From NCBI GenBank assembly GCA_019745395.1, contig JAIETG010000020.1, positions 51,424-115,423 on the forward strand: DNA of 64,000 nt, given 5' to 3'. Below, in pieces: positions 17,675 to 25,973 of the stretch; position 1 is the first letter of the stretch, and each line of letters begins with the position of its first letter. A program made the position numbers and the translations under genes. The notes below the pieces were generated by a model, which ran no database searches, had not been told where the DNA came from, and worked only from the letters and a program-made list of their open reading frames with translations. This stretch comes from Rhabdochlamydiaceae bacterium. Lineage in GTDB: Bacteria > Chlamydiota > Chlamydiia > Chlamydiales > Rhabdochlamydiaceae.

Positions 17675-18286
17675 ATGACTGTTTTTTTTGGTGATTTTGT
17701 GGCTGGAATAGTTCCTTTGAATTTTTGTTTAAAGTATTTACAAGCAAATAGCGTTGTATCAACGGAAGAGGACAAAATTCGTCTATTTCTAAAACGCTTA
17801 AATATTGATTTTTTAAAACAAGAGAAAGTCAAAGCTTTTGCCGGATACCATGTGAAAATTGAAACCTTTCCGTCCTTTAAAGCTTCTATTATTCCTTGCG
17901 GTATTGAAAGAAAAATGTCCGAGCCTCTCTCTGGAATGCCTAAGGATGAGTCTGCCTATATCAAGACGTGCTGTTTTTGTGAATATGCGGTTAAAATATC
18001 TCCGGATCCTCGCATTATGCAGAAGTTTAAAAATGGCAGTCTTTCTGTAACTTCTCTTAGTAACCAAGTCCTGGTGATTCCTGAAAAACATTATCCCCAT
18101 TGGTTTACAATCCCTTTAGAAACTCAGGTTAAATTATTCCAAAATATGCTGGCGTTGCGAAAAGCACACTCATCTGAAATTAAAGGTCCTATAGAATTTC
18201 ATTGTGGAGCAGCGGGGGGCCAGACAGTATTTCATTTTCATGGAAGGACTGGCGTCTACATTGCAAGAAATCTGCATGCAACTTAA
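17675..18286 (+). CDS. HIT-like protein with degenerate catalytic motif
   Basis: The C-terminal half (from residue 96) resembles HIT-family nucleotide hydrolases and transferases. It contains CCFCEYAV (Cys99, 100, 102), NQVLVIPEKHYPHW where the family has the first conserved His, and GGQTVFHFHGRTG. The last should be the HxHxHxx motif. His187 and His189 are present, but the third His is replaced by Arg191. The N-terminal 95 residues are unlike other HIT proteins that I know. The gene lies in a three-gene block inserted between ytgCR and ytgD. Activity is uncertain; a binding role is possible. Confidence 0.65.
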   Translation: MTVFFGDFVAGIVPLNFCLKYLQANSVVSTEEDKIRLFLKRLNIDFLKQEKVKAFAGYHVKIETFPSFKASIIPCGIERKMSEPLSGMPKDESAYIKTCCFCEYAVKISPDPRIMQKFKNGSLSVTSLSNQVLVIPEKHYPHWFTIPLETQVKLFQNMLALRKAHSSEIKGPIEFHCGAAGGQTVFHFHGRTGVYIARNLHAT

Positions 18287-18514
18287 AAATATATTTACCG
18301 TTTTATGTTGGAGGTTTTTTTTGACGATCATTTTGCTTTGATCATTTTTCTAAAAAAAACTACAGGCTAAAAAAGTTTACCTCATTATTCAACAAATAAA
18401 AATTATAATTCGCATATGTGTTTTTTGTCTGATTTATTTTTTTAATGTTTTTAGTAGTTTTTTGTTTTGTTTTGTGTATAATTGTTTTTATCTTAAATTA
18501 ATCCGAGGTGAAAA
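18287..18514 (+). promoter_or_regulatory. T-rich leader and promoter of the CPBP gene
   Basis: An extended -10 (TGTG then TATAAT at 18477-18482) lies 32 bp before the ATG, with only a weak -35 near 18454. The ribosome-binding site GAGGTG is at 18505-18510. The upstream 100 bp are strongly T-rich. Confidence 0.5.
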
Positions 18515-19468
18515 ATGAGTTATATTTTTGCAAGAAATACGGACCCTTTAACGATTGTATCAAAATCTTCTGCTCCCATTCCTAAAACAGAGGGACAGCT
18601 AGAGGGAAGAGCCTATTCTGCAAATATAAGTCTTCCAAAAACTTCTGAAGCCAATCGGCCTTGGATGGCAGCATTACAGGAAACTTTTGCATCGAATGTT
18701 GCTAGCGCGAAAAAAATTTATGATAGCATTTCTTCTGAGGAAGCAAAATTTGGAACAGGTCTGGGGTTGGGTGTGGGATTGGGAACTGTAAGTTGTATCT
18801 ATCAATTTGCAGCAAGTTCTTTAGGATGGATTCCTAGCATGAAATCTATGATGTTGGAAAGTTTGAGGAAACAAGGAATTTCCATTGATCCTAATTCTGC
18901 CTGCCTATTTCAAGATTATGCGGCTAAAGTAAATGCTCCCTATGGAACTCTTGCAAATAGTCTTCGCAGCTTCTCTTTATTTGAAACCTTATCCGCCACC
19001 TCAAGATATTTACAATTACTTGCACAACCTTTCTATGTTTTAATGGGCCCGTCTACCCTTGGAAAGCATACTCCGTTTACGTTAAAGCTTGTGTCTGGAG
19101 GTATGTATTTTGATGCGGCCATTACGGAGGAGATTGTCTGGAGAGGCATTTTTCAAGATGTGTTATTAAAGCGTCTTCCCCAAATGATTCTAAAAACTGT
19201 AGCTCCAGGAAAAGAAAAGCTTTTGGATTCAAAAGAAGCTAAAATTTTTCGTGTTGTAATAACTGCTGCTTTATTTTCGATTATGCATGCGCCAAATAGA
19301 CAAGTGATGTCGAGTGCTTATGTGGACAGATTACAAATTCCATTGACTTTTGTAGCTGGGCTTTTATTTGGAGCTATTAAAGAATCAAAGCTTGGGTTAA
19401 CAGGGGCGATTGGCGCTCATCTAGGTCTTAATACGGTAGGCCTAGCGGCTAACCTCACGATGTGTTAG
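18515..19468 (+). CDS. CPBP-family (Rce1/ABI) intramembrane protease
   Basis: This is a membrane protein with the three CPBP motifs. EEIVWRG gives Glu205, Glu206 and Arg210; FSIMH gives Phe254 and His258; AHLGLN gives His302 and Asn306. These residues form the glutamate/histidine active site of Rce1-type proteases. The N-terminal 80 residues are polar, without a signal peptide, and are followed by hydrophobic segments near 82-105, 165-180 and in the motif region. It could act on membrane or prenylated proteins; bacterial members often have unknown substrates. It lies in the block inserted into the ytg locus. Confidence 0.85.
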   Translation: MSYIFARNTDPLTIVSKSSAPIPKTEGQLEGRAYSANISLPKTSEANRPWMAALQETFASNVASAKKIYDSISSEEAKFGTGLGLGVGLGTVSCIYQFAASSLGWIPSMKSMMLESLRKQGISIDPNSACLFQDYAAKVNAPYGTLANSLRSFSLFETLSATSRYLQLLAQPFYVLMGPSTLGKHTPFTLKLVSGGMYFDAAITEEIVWRGIFQDVLLKRLPQMILKTVAPGKEKLLDSKEAKIFRVVITAALFSIMHAPNRQVMSSAYVDRLQIPLTFVAGLLFGAIKESKLGLTGAIGAHLGLNTVGLAANLTMC

Positions 19469-19536
19469 CTTTTAAAAGCTTTTATTGCCATTTCTTTCGA
19501 AAATCCTTATGATAATCGGTTTTTAAGGAGGGCTGC

Positions 19537-20199
19537 GTGTATAAGCTGATCAAGGGTATTTTAGAATTTAGGCGAAAATATTTACAGTACTATCGAGATC
19601 ACTTTGGACATTTAGCAGAAGGCCAGTCTCCTGATGCTCTTTTGATCACATGTTGCGATAGCCGAGTTGCGCCTAATGCATTTGCCTCTACAAATCCCGG
19701 AGATGTGTTTGTCATGCGAAATGTCGGCAATATCGTCCCTACCTTTGAATCTTTGCTGACTCATACAGGAACTTCAGAAGCGGCAACTATTGAATTTTCT
19801 CTGCACTATCTCCCAGTAAAAGATATTATCGTTTGTGGGCATTCGGATTGTGGGGCCATGAGAGCTCTTATGGCAGGTGCCGAGTCGATACAAGATCCAC
19901 ATTTAAGACAGTGGCTTAAGCATTGCGGATGTGATGGTACTCAAAAAGAATGCGTGCCAGGAGTCGATTGTAGTCTTGCTCCTCACAATCAATTAGCGCA
20001 AAAAAATGTTTTACAACAGCTTCTCCATCTCAAAACCTATCCACTCGTGCAGCAAAGATTGCAAGAGGGGACTTTAAATCTCCATGCTTGGTATTTTGAT
20101 CTGGCCAAAGGTGATATTTATAGTTATGAGGAAGAATTTCAGCGCTTTGTCTTAATTGATGAGGAAGAGGCTCAGAGAATTTTAAAACGTTTAAAATAA
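19537..20199 (+). CDS. Beta-class carbonic anhydrase
   Basis: This is a zinc enzyme that interconverts CO2 and bicarbonate. CCDSR gives zinc ligand Cys40 and the Asp41-Arg43 dyad, and GHSDCGAM gives ligands His102 and Cys105. MRNVGNIVP and the C-terminal WYFDLAKGDIYSY are also typical of the cyanobacterial/plant-like beta group. The start is GTG, preceded by a strong AAGGAGG five bases upstream. It is transcribed with the CPBP gene and ytgD. It may supply bicarbonate for carboxylases or balance pH. Confidence 0.93.
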   Translation: MYKLIKGILEFRRKYLQYYRDHFGHLAEGQSPDALLITCCDSRVAPNAFASTNPGDVFVMRNVGNIVPTFESLLTHTGTSEAATIEFSLHYLPVKDIIVCGHSDCGAMRALMAGAESIQDPHLRQWLKHCGCDGTQKECVPGVDCSLAPHNQLAQKNVLQQLLHLKTYPLVQQRLQEGTLNLHAWYFDLAKGDIYSYEEEFQRFVLIDEEEAQRILKRLK

Positions 20200-20248
20200 G
20201 CCTTAGGTTTGTTAGCATAGGCACGAAAGTACTTTAGGTGCCTGTGCT

Positions 20249-21235
20249 ATGACAAGTCCTTATTCTGGCTGTGATTTTTTTGGGTTCTTCCCTCTTTTTT
20301 TCTCCCGACTTGTTTCATTCCTTACTGGAAATCTTTCTTGGCAGCAGATGGCCTCTGATGAAGTTCAGTGCTTTGTTCTTCTTTTTCTGGGGCTCTCTCT
20401 TTCTATTCTAGGTTCTTTCTTGGTATTGAAGCAGATGACTATGCTTGCCAATGCTTTAAGCCATACGATCCTTTTAGGGATCATTGGCTCTTTTCTTTTA
20501 TTTAATGGATGGTTTGCTGTAGAGCATTTGGAAAGTTCTTTTACTTCGATGAAAGTTTTATGGACAGCTTCTTTAGCTTCAGGGATTTTAACTGTCCTCC
20601 TTACGCAATTTTGTACGCACGTTCTGCATTTGCAAGAAGATGCAAGCATCGGGCTTGTTTTTACAACGCTCTTTGCTTTGGGGATTTTACTCGTAACTCT
20701 TTATACGAAAAATTTGCATTTGGGAACGGAAGCCGTAATGGGTAATATCGACGCCTTGCATATAGATGATCTCAAAGCTGCTATCCATCTTTCAGGTGTG
20801 ACCATTTTGGTTGTTGGAATCTTTTTTCGAGGTTTTTTTGTGGGGGCTTTCGATCCAGGATTTGCCAAAAGCCTTGGGTGGCCGACGCAGTTTCTGAATT
20901 ATCTTTTAATGGTGCTTACAGCTGCCTCTGCTGTAGCTTCTTTTCGTGCGGTCGGGGTTCTTTTATTTCTCTCTTTTTTAGTTGGCCCCACTTTGATTTC
21001 CCTTCGCTATGTGTGTTCGATCAGAAAACTTATAGGAATGAGCTTTTTTATTAGTGTTCTTTGTTCTTTTATAGCTGTAGCTCTTTCTAGGCATCTTTTA
21101 ACTGTATTTCATATGCCTCTTTCCACTTCAGGACTTCTGGTGGCGCTATTAAGCGCTCTTTATGGAATCGTAATTTTATCTTCTTTAATAGGGAAAAAGC
21201 GAAAAAGGAGCTGTGCATGTCCAGTAAATGCTTAG
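20249..21235 (+). CDS. ytgD: Metal ABC transporter permease (YtgD)
   Basis: This 328-residue ABC-3 family permease has about eight hydrophobic segments and the motif MLANALSHTILLGI near residue 70, equivalent to the EALSHA region of YtgC. In C. trachomatis ytgD directly follows ytgCR and gives a heteromeric channel. Here it is 2.6 kb away, after three unrelated genes in the same direction. Its 3' end overlaps dxr by 19 bp, as expected for ytgD-dxr coupling. Confidence 0.92.
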   Translation: MTSPYSGCDFFGFFPLFFSRLVSFLTGNLSWQQMASDEVQCFVLLFLGLSLSILGSFLVLKQMTMLANALSHTILLGIIGSFLLFNGWFAVEHLESSFTSMKVLWTASLASGILTVLLTQFCTHVLHLQEDASIGLVFTTLFALGILLVTLYTKNLHLGTEAVMGNIDALHIDDLKAAIHLSGVTILVVGIFFRGFFVGAFDPGFAKSLGWPTQFLNYLLMVLTAASAVASFRAVGVLLFLSFLVGPTLISLRYVCSIRKLIGMSFFISVLCSFIAVALSRHLLTVFHMPLSTSGLLVALLSALYGIVILSSLIGKKRKRSCACPVNA

Positions 21236-22353
21236 CCATTTTAGGATCGACGGGATCTATTGGAAAACAAACTTTACAAGTAGCACGTCATTTAAATCTC
21301 GAGGTAGTAAGCATAGCCGCGCATGGATCAATTGATTTGCTATATGAGCAAATTCAAGAATTTCATCCCAAGCTTGTAGCTGTTTTCGATGAGAAAAAAG
21401 CTTTGGACCTACAAAAAAGAGTTCCCGGTACTCGGATCGTTGCAGGATTGGAAGGTTTGATCGAAGTGGCCTCTTTTCCTAAGGCTGATCTCGTTGTTTC
21501 TGCAATGACGGGATCCATTGGCATCATTCCTACTTTAGCCGCCATTGAGGCAAAAAAAAACATAGCTTTAGCCAACAAAGAAGTTCTCGTGGCTGCCGGA
21601 GAGCTTGTGATGAGACGCGCACAAGAGCAAGGGGTGATGATTTTTCCCGTAGATAGCGAGCACAGTGCTTTATTTCAGTGTTTGGAGCACAAGAATAAAG
21701 AAGAGGTCAGAAAGCTTATTTTGACAGCTTCGGGAGGGCCTTTTTTCCATCTTCCTGTAGAAGGATTGGAAAAAATCACAGTGGAAAGCGCTTTAAAACA
21801 TCCAAGTTGGACTATGGGATCTAAAGTGACCATTGACTCTTCTACTCTTATGAATAAAGGACTTGAAGTGATCGAGGCGTACCATCTTTTTCAAACGCCT
21901 CTTGAACAGATTGAAGTGGTAGTGCATCCTCAAAGTGTTATTCATAGTATGATTGAAATGCAAGATGGTAGTTTATTTGCGCAAATGTCTGAGCCCAGTA
22001 TGATTTTTCCGATCCAATATGCAATTACATGGCCCAAGAGACCTGCCGGATTTTTACCTGCATTTTCTTTTACCAAATATCCAAAGTTGGAATTTTTCCC
22101 TATGGAAAAAGGGAAGTTTATTTGCCTGGAGCTTGCCTATGATGCGCTGAAAGAAGGCGGAAGTTTTCCCTGCTATCTCAATGCTGCTAATGAAGTACTT
22201 GTTTCCCGATTTTTAGAAAAAAAGATCTCCTGGCTTGATATTGGAAAGAAACTAGATAAATTGCTCTCTTGTCATAAAAAAGAAACTCCATCAACATTAG
22301 AAGCAATTTTTGCTGTAGATGCTGCAGCGAGACGAGAAGCGCTAACCATTTAA
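21217..22353 (+). CDS. dxr: 1-deoxy-D-xylulose 5-phosphate reductoisomerase
   Basis: Dxr (IspC) makes 2-C-methyl-D-erythritol 4-phosphate, the second step of the MEP isoprenoid pathway. The NADPH motif GSTGSIG is at residues 10-16. LANKEVLVAAGELV, VDSEHSA, TASGGPF and ATLMNKGLE-like (SSTLMNKGLEVIEA) motifs are in order, and the length of 378 residues is close to the usual 390-400. A good AAGGAG precedes the ATG inside the ytgD 3' end. rseP follows 24 bp downstream, the same order as CT071-CT072. Confidence 0.97.
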   Translation: MSSKCLAILGSTGSIGKQTLQVARHLNLEVVSIAAHGSIDLLYEQIQEFHPKLVAVFDEKKALDLQKRVPGTRIVAGLEGLIEVASFPKADLVVSAMTGSIGIIPTLAAIEAKKNIALANKEVLVAAGELVMRRAQEQGVMIFPVDSEHSALFQCLEHKNKEEVRKLILTASGGPFFHLPVEGLEKITVESALKHPSWTMGSKVTIDSSTLMNKGLEVIEAYHLFQTPLEQIEVVVHPQSVIHSMIEMQDGSLFAQMSEPSMIFPIQYAITWPKRPAGFLPAFSFTKYPKLEFFPMEKGKFICLELAYDALKEGGSFPCYLNAANEVLVSRFLEKKISWLDIGKKLDKLLSCHKKETPSTLEAIFAVDAAARREALTI

Positions 22354-22377
22354 ACAAAGAAAAGGTTTTTACCGTTT

Positions 22378-24306
22378 ATGATCTACAGTATACTGTATGC
22401 TGCTTTGGCAGTGTTTGCTTTAGGATTCCTCGTGTTCGTCCATGAACTTGGGCATTATTTTGTGGCGCGAAGAGAAAAAATGCGCGTCGAAGCTTTTTCC
22501 ATTGGCTTTGGAAGACCTATCCTAGCATGGAAAAATAAAGGAGTCCATTGGCAGATCGGTTGGATCCCTTTTGGGGGATACGTCAAGATTGCAGGAATGG
22601 ATAGCAAAGATTCTTTTTCCCCGCCTTCGGATGATTCTTTTTTTGCAAAAAGTCCTTGGGCAAGAATTCGAGTGGCTATTGCAGGACCTTTGATTAACAT
22701 TATCCTTGCCTTTGTTATGTTTTCTATACTCTGGATGACAGGAGGTCGAGAAAAACCTTTTTCTGATTCAACACATTTGATCGGTTGGGTAGATCCCTCG
22801 AGTGGTCTTTATCAAGCAGGGATACGCTCTGGAGATGCGATTGCAACGTATGCAGACAAGCCTTTTACAGGGTATCGTCAAATGTTTTATGCTGCATTGC
22901 TAGATCACGGTCCTTATGTCATGACAGGGGAAGAAATTGATTATTTACGCGGCACGCGTAAGCCTTTTTCTTATACATTGGATTTCCAATCTCAGACAGA
23001 TACCGATAAGATCTCAACGCTAATGCAGACACTTTCTCCTGCTAGCTACCTTATCTACGATGAGTCTATGGGGAATCTTGAAGATTCTCCTATGAAAGAC
23101 AGTGGAATTCAAGATGGAGATAGAGTTCTCTGGATCGATGGAGATGTGATTTTTTCAAGACGTCAGCTTTCTACTCTTATCAACCAGCCAAGAACTCTAC
23201 TGACCGTTGCAAGGGGAGATCAAGTATTTCTAACACGTATCCCAAGATTGCAGATCCGTGATCTTCGATTGGATTCAGCGGCAAAAGCAGACTTACAAGA
23301 TGTTGAATTTGCCCTTGGAATCCGTACGGCTCTTTCCAGTCTTTATTATATTCCTTATACTTTGACAGAAGAATGTCTGGTGCAAAGTCCTGTTACCTAT
23401 ATCGATGAAACGGCTACAGAGAAAAAACTTTTTGAGCCTCTTGCGGATTCTATAGAAATTCCTCTGCTTTCCGGAGATCGCATTTTAGCTGTAGATGGTG
23501 CTCCGGTACAGCAATTACACGAATTTTTTTCTGCCATCCAAACACGCCATGTACAAATGGTTGTGGTTCGAGGAGAGAATTATGCTCCTCTTTCTTGGAA
23601 TAAAGCAGATCAATCTTTTGTATCAGGAATTTCCTTTCCAGATCTTAATAAGCTTACAGAGTCTGTAGGTGGATCTTCCCGGCTTTCCCATGTTGGTAAT
23701 TTATACTTGTTAAATCCGATTGTTCCAAAGCCCCGTTACGAGTTTCCTCTTACGTACTCTTTGAAAGAGCGTATTACGGAAGCGGTTTCCTCGCAAAAAA
23801 AGCAGAAGCAAGGAGAAGCTGTATCTGAAGAGAGATCTAAAGCTCTTAAAATGCTTGAGGATAGTCAAAATCAAGTGATGTTAGGGCTGCCTTTAAAAGA
23901 TCGTACCGTTAATTTTAATCCCTCTCCTGTACAGCTTATGGTGTCTTCTTTGCAAGAGGCTTGGAAAACTCTTTATGCAACGATTACAGGCTACACAAGC
24001 CCTAAATATTTAGCAGGGCCTGTTGGAATGGTTCAAGTCATCCATCATGGATGGTCGGATGGATTTAAAGAAGTGATCTATTTAATTGCTATGATCAGTC
24101 TTAATTTGGGGATTTTGAATCTCTTGCCGATTCCTATTTTGGATGGGGGACATATCTGTTTCTATCTTTTTGAGATGATCACAGGGAAAAAGATCAAAGC
24201 AAAGACTATGGAAAAACTCATCATTCCTTTCATTGTTTTGTTTGTGGCCTTCTTCATTTATCTTACGTATCAAGATATAGTAAGGCTGCTTTCTAAGTTT
24301 TTCTAA
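22378..24306 (+). CDS. rseP: Site-2 metalloprotease RseP (RIP protease)
   Basis: RseP is an inner-membrane zinc protease that cuts substrates within the membrane, such as anti-sigma factors and leftover signal peptides. HELGH at residues 22-26 and the LDG motif at 588-590 (NLLPIPILDGGH) supply the active site. Two PDZ regions lie in the long central periplasmic part (IRSGDAIATY near 155 and LSGDRILAVDGAPV near 365). At 642 residues it is longer than the E. coli protein (about 450), owing to a large insertion between and after the PDZ domains; long forms are known in Chlamydiae. Confidence 0.95.
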   Translation: MIYSILYAALAVFALGFLVFVHELGHYFVARREKMRVEAFSIGFGRPILAWKNKGVHWQIGWIPFGGYVKIAGMDSKDSFSPPSDDSFFAKSPWARIRVAIAGPLINIILAFVMFSILWMTGGREKPFSDSTHLIGWVDPSSGLYQAGIRSGDAIATYADKPFTGYRQMFYAALLDHGPYVMTGEEIDYLRGTRKPFSYTLDFQSQTDTDKISTLMQTLSPASYLIYDESMGNLEDSPMKDSGIQDGDRVLWIDGDVIFSRRQLSTLINQPRTLLTVARGDQVFLTRIPRLQIRDLRLDSAAKADLQDVEFALGIRTALSSLYYIPYTLTEECLVQSPVTYIDETATEKKLFEPLADSIEIPLLSGDRILAVDGAPVQQLHEFFSAIQTRHVQMVVVRGENYAPLSWNKADQSFVSGISFPDLNKLTESVGGSSRLSHVGNLYLLNPIVPKPRYEFPLTYSLKERITEAVSSQKKQKQGEAVSEERSKALKMLEDSQNQVMLGLPLKDRTVNFNPSPVQLMVSSLQEAWKTLYATITGYTSPKYLAGPVGMVQVIHHGWSDGFKEVIYLIAMISLNLGILNLLPIPILDGGHICFYLFEMITGKKIKAKTMEKLIIPFIVLFVAFFIYLTYQDIVRLLSKFF

Positions 24307-24333
24307 TAAGAGAGATACACTTTTATCGCAAGC

Positions 24334-24375
24334 TCGAGCTTTCATCTGCATGGCAGATGAAAGCTCGATTGCTTT
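24334..24375 (+). terminator. Intrinsic terminator after rseP
   Basis: A perfect 16-bp stem (24334-24349 with 24353-24368, 3-nt loop) is followed by TTGCTTTT on the + strand. It lies between the convergent rseP and udk genes. Confidence 0.85.
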
Positions 24376-24392
24376 TAGGTGAAATGCGTAAG

Positions 24393-25049
24393 TTAGATGC
24401 TATCTTTTAACTTAGAGACAATCAGATCGATGGCAACTAAGTTACGGCCTCCTTCTAAGATAACTATATCCGCGTATTTTTTGCTGGGTTCTACAAAAGC
24501 TGTATGCATGGGCTTTACTGTGTTTAGATACTGCTCTTTAACGCTGTTAAAATCTCGAGAACGCTCTTTCATATCCCGTTCAATCCGACGTAGCACTCGA
24601 ACGTCATCATCAGTTTCTACGAAGATTTTAATGTCAAAGAGATCTCTTACTTCGTCTGTTGCAAAAAGAAGAATTCCTTCTACTATAACAATGTTTGCAG
24701 GTTCAATCCATGTGGTTTGCTTTTCACGAGCATGGAGATGAAAACTATAGGTCGGTTGCTCTATCGGATCCCCATTTTTCAGGTCGATTAAATGTTTTCT
24801 CAATAGAGAAAATTCTAAGGAATCGGGATGGTCGAAATTGATTTTCTCTCTCTCGGCAAATGAGAGATAGGATCGATCTTTATAATAGGAATCTTGGGAG
24901 ATGAGTACAGATCCAGGAAACTTTTCATGGATTTTTTCAGCTAGAGTAGTTTTCCCAGATCCAGTACCTCCAGCGATTCCTACAAATATGGGAGATTTTG
25001 CAAAAACAGAAATCGAAACAAAACAAAAACACAAAAAAGTTTTTAACAT
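24393..25049 (-). CDS. udk: Uridine/cytidine kinase-like protein with signal-peptide-like N-terminus
   Basis: The body is a P-loop nucleoside kinase of the Udk family: Walker A GGTGSGKTT (27-35), SQDSYYKD, NFDHPDSLEFSLL, and a lid segment RRIERDMKERSRD. It would phosphorylate uridine or cytidine in pyrimidine salvage. The unusual part is the first 18 residues: Lys at position 3, a hydrophobic core (FLCFCFVSISVF) and a VFA-K junction that looks like a Sec signal with a cleavage site. AAGGGA precedes this ATG, and no other ATG lies before the P-loop; a TTG at codon 6 would still leave most of the segment. Export is inference. Confidence 0.88.
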   Translation of the reverse strand: MLKTFLCFCFVSISVFAKSPIFVGIAGGTGSGKTTLAEKIHEKFPGSVLISQDSYYKDRSYLSFAEREKINFDHPDSLEFSLLRKHLIDLKNGDPIEQPTYSFHLHAREKQTTWIEPANIVIVEGILLFATDEVRDLFDIKIFVETDDDVRVLRRIERDMKERSRDFNSVKEQYLNTVKPMHTAFVEPSKKYADIVILEGGRNLVAIDLIVSKLKDSI

Positions 25050-25187
25050 AGCTAGTATCCCTTAGGTTAAATGACAGGGAACAAAATATCTTTGCAGGAA
25101 CCAAAAAGTCCAACTTTTTCCCTTCCAAATATTTTTCAACTTTTCTACACTCCGGAAATACTTCACTTTTTCAAAGAGGATCCCACC

Positions 25188-25952
25188 ATGTTCAATGTTC
25201 TTTTAGCAACGATCGGAATCATGAGCGCTATGCCTGAAGAGGGAGATTCTATTCTCAATGCAATCACGGAAAAAACAGTTGAGCATGTAGGTAAGCGTGA
25301 GTTTGTGAAAGGTTCTTTTGAAGGAGTTCCTGTGGTGTTTTGTATAGCGGGAATTGGGAAAGTCTCTGCCGCAACAACTGCTGCTTTATTAATCGAAAGA
25401 TTTCAGGTTGATGAAATTGTTTTTACAGGCGTTGCAGGAGGCGGCCACAAGACAAGTATCGGAGATGTTGTCGTAGGAAGTACTTATGTACAACACGATC
25501 TAGATACTAGACCTATTTATCCTTACTATTACATAACTAGTTTGGGGACGCAAATCATTCATGCGGATCCGATGAGAGTTCGTAAAATGCAAGGTGCGGC
25601 TTCTCGATATTTGAATACAGGGATCAAGTTTCCTGATTTAGGAGTTTCAGATCCTAAAGTTCATGTTGGTATGATTGCAAGTGGGGATCAGTTTATTGGC
25701 AGCGTAGAGCTGCACAAAAGCGTTTCTGATCAAATTAGAGAAATATTATCCTGCGATTTTCATGCTATTGAAATGGAGGGAGCTTCTGTCGCGCAAGTTT
25801 GTACTGAACTTGGCGTTCCCTTTGTTGTTCTACGAACGATTTCAGATAAAGCAGATCATAAAGCAAGTGGCCATTTTTTGACTTTTATCGAAGAAGTAGC
25901 TCGGCAGTACTCCTTGGGAATACTGCGCGAATATTTCAGATCTGAACAATAG
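25188..25952 (+). CDS. mtnN: 5'-methylthioadenosine/S-adenosylhomocysteine nucleosidase-like protein
   Basis: This 254-residue protein matches the MTA/SAH nucleosidase family. The N-terminus is LATIGIMSAMPEEGDSI, then FTGVAGG, then a late VEMEGASVAQVC-like stretch (IEMEGASVAQVC) and RTISDKAD with the catalytic Asp. The start at 25188 is chosen because AAAGAGGA lies seven bases upstream; the frame is open 39 codons further but without a ribosome-binding site. It could clear MTA/SAH or act in the futalosine route to menaquinone, as suggested for the Chlamydia homologue CT263. It is divergent from udk and shares a 138-bp promoter region. Confidence 0.93.
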   Translation: MFNVLLATIGIMSAMPEEGDSILNAITEKTVEHVGKREFVKGSFEGVPVVFCIAGIGKVSAATTAALLIERFQVDEIVFTGVAGGGHKTSIGDVVVGSTYVQHDLDTRPIYPYYYITSLGTQIIHADPMRVRKMQGAASRYLNTGIKFPDLGVSDPKVHVGMIASGDQFIGSVELHKSVSDQIREILSCDFHAIEMEGASVAQVCTELGVPFVVLRTISDKADHKASGHFLTFIEEVARQYSLGILREYFRSEQ

Positions 25953-25973
25953 GGGCTTATTTAAAAACTGCTC

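Noticed and set aside
25071..25187. N-terminal extension of mtnN by 39 codons
   Set aside because: The extension has no family similarity; the ATG at 25188 has a good ribosome-binding site and gives the normal N-terminus.
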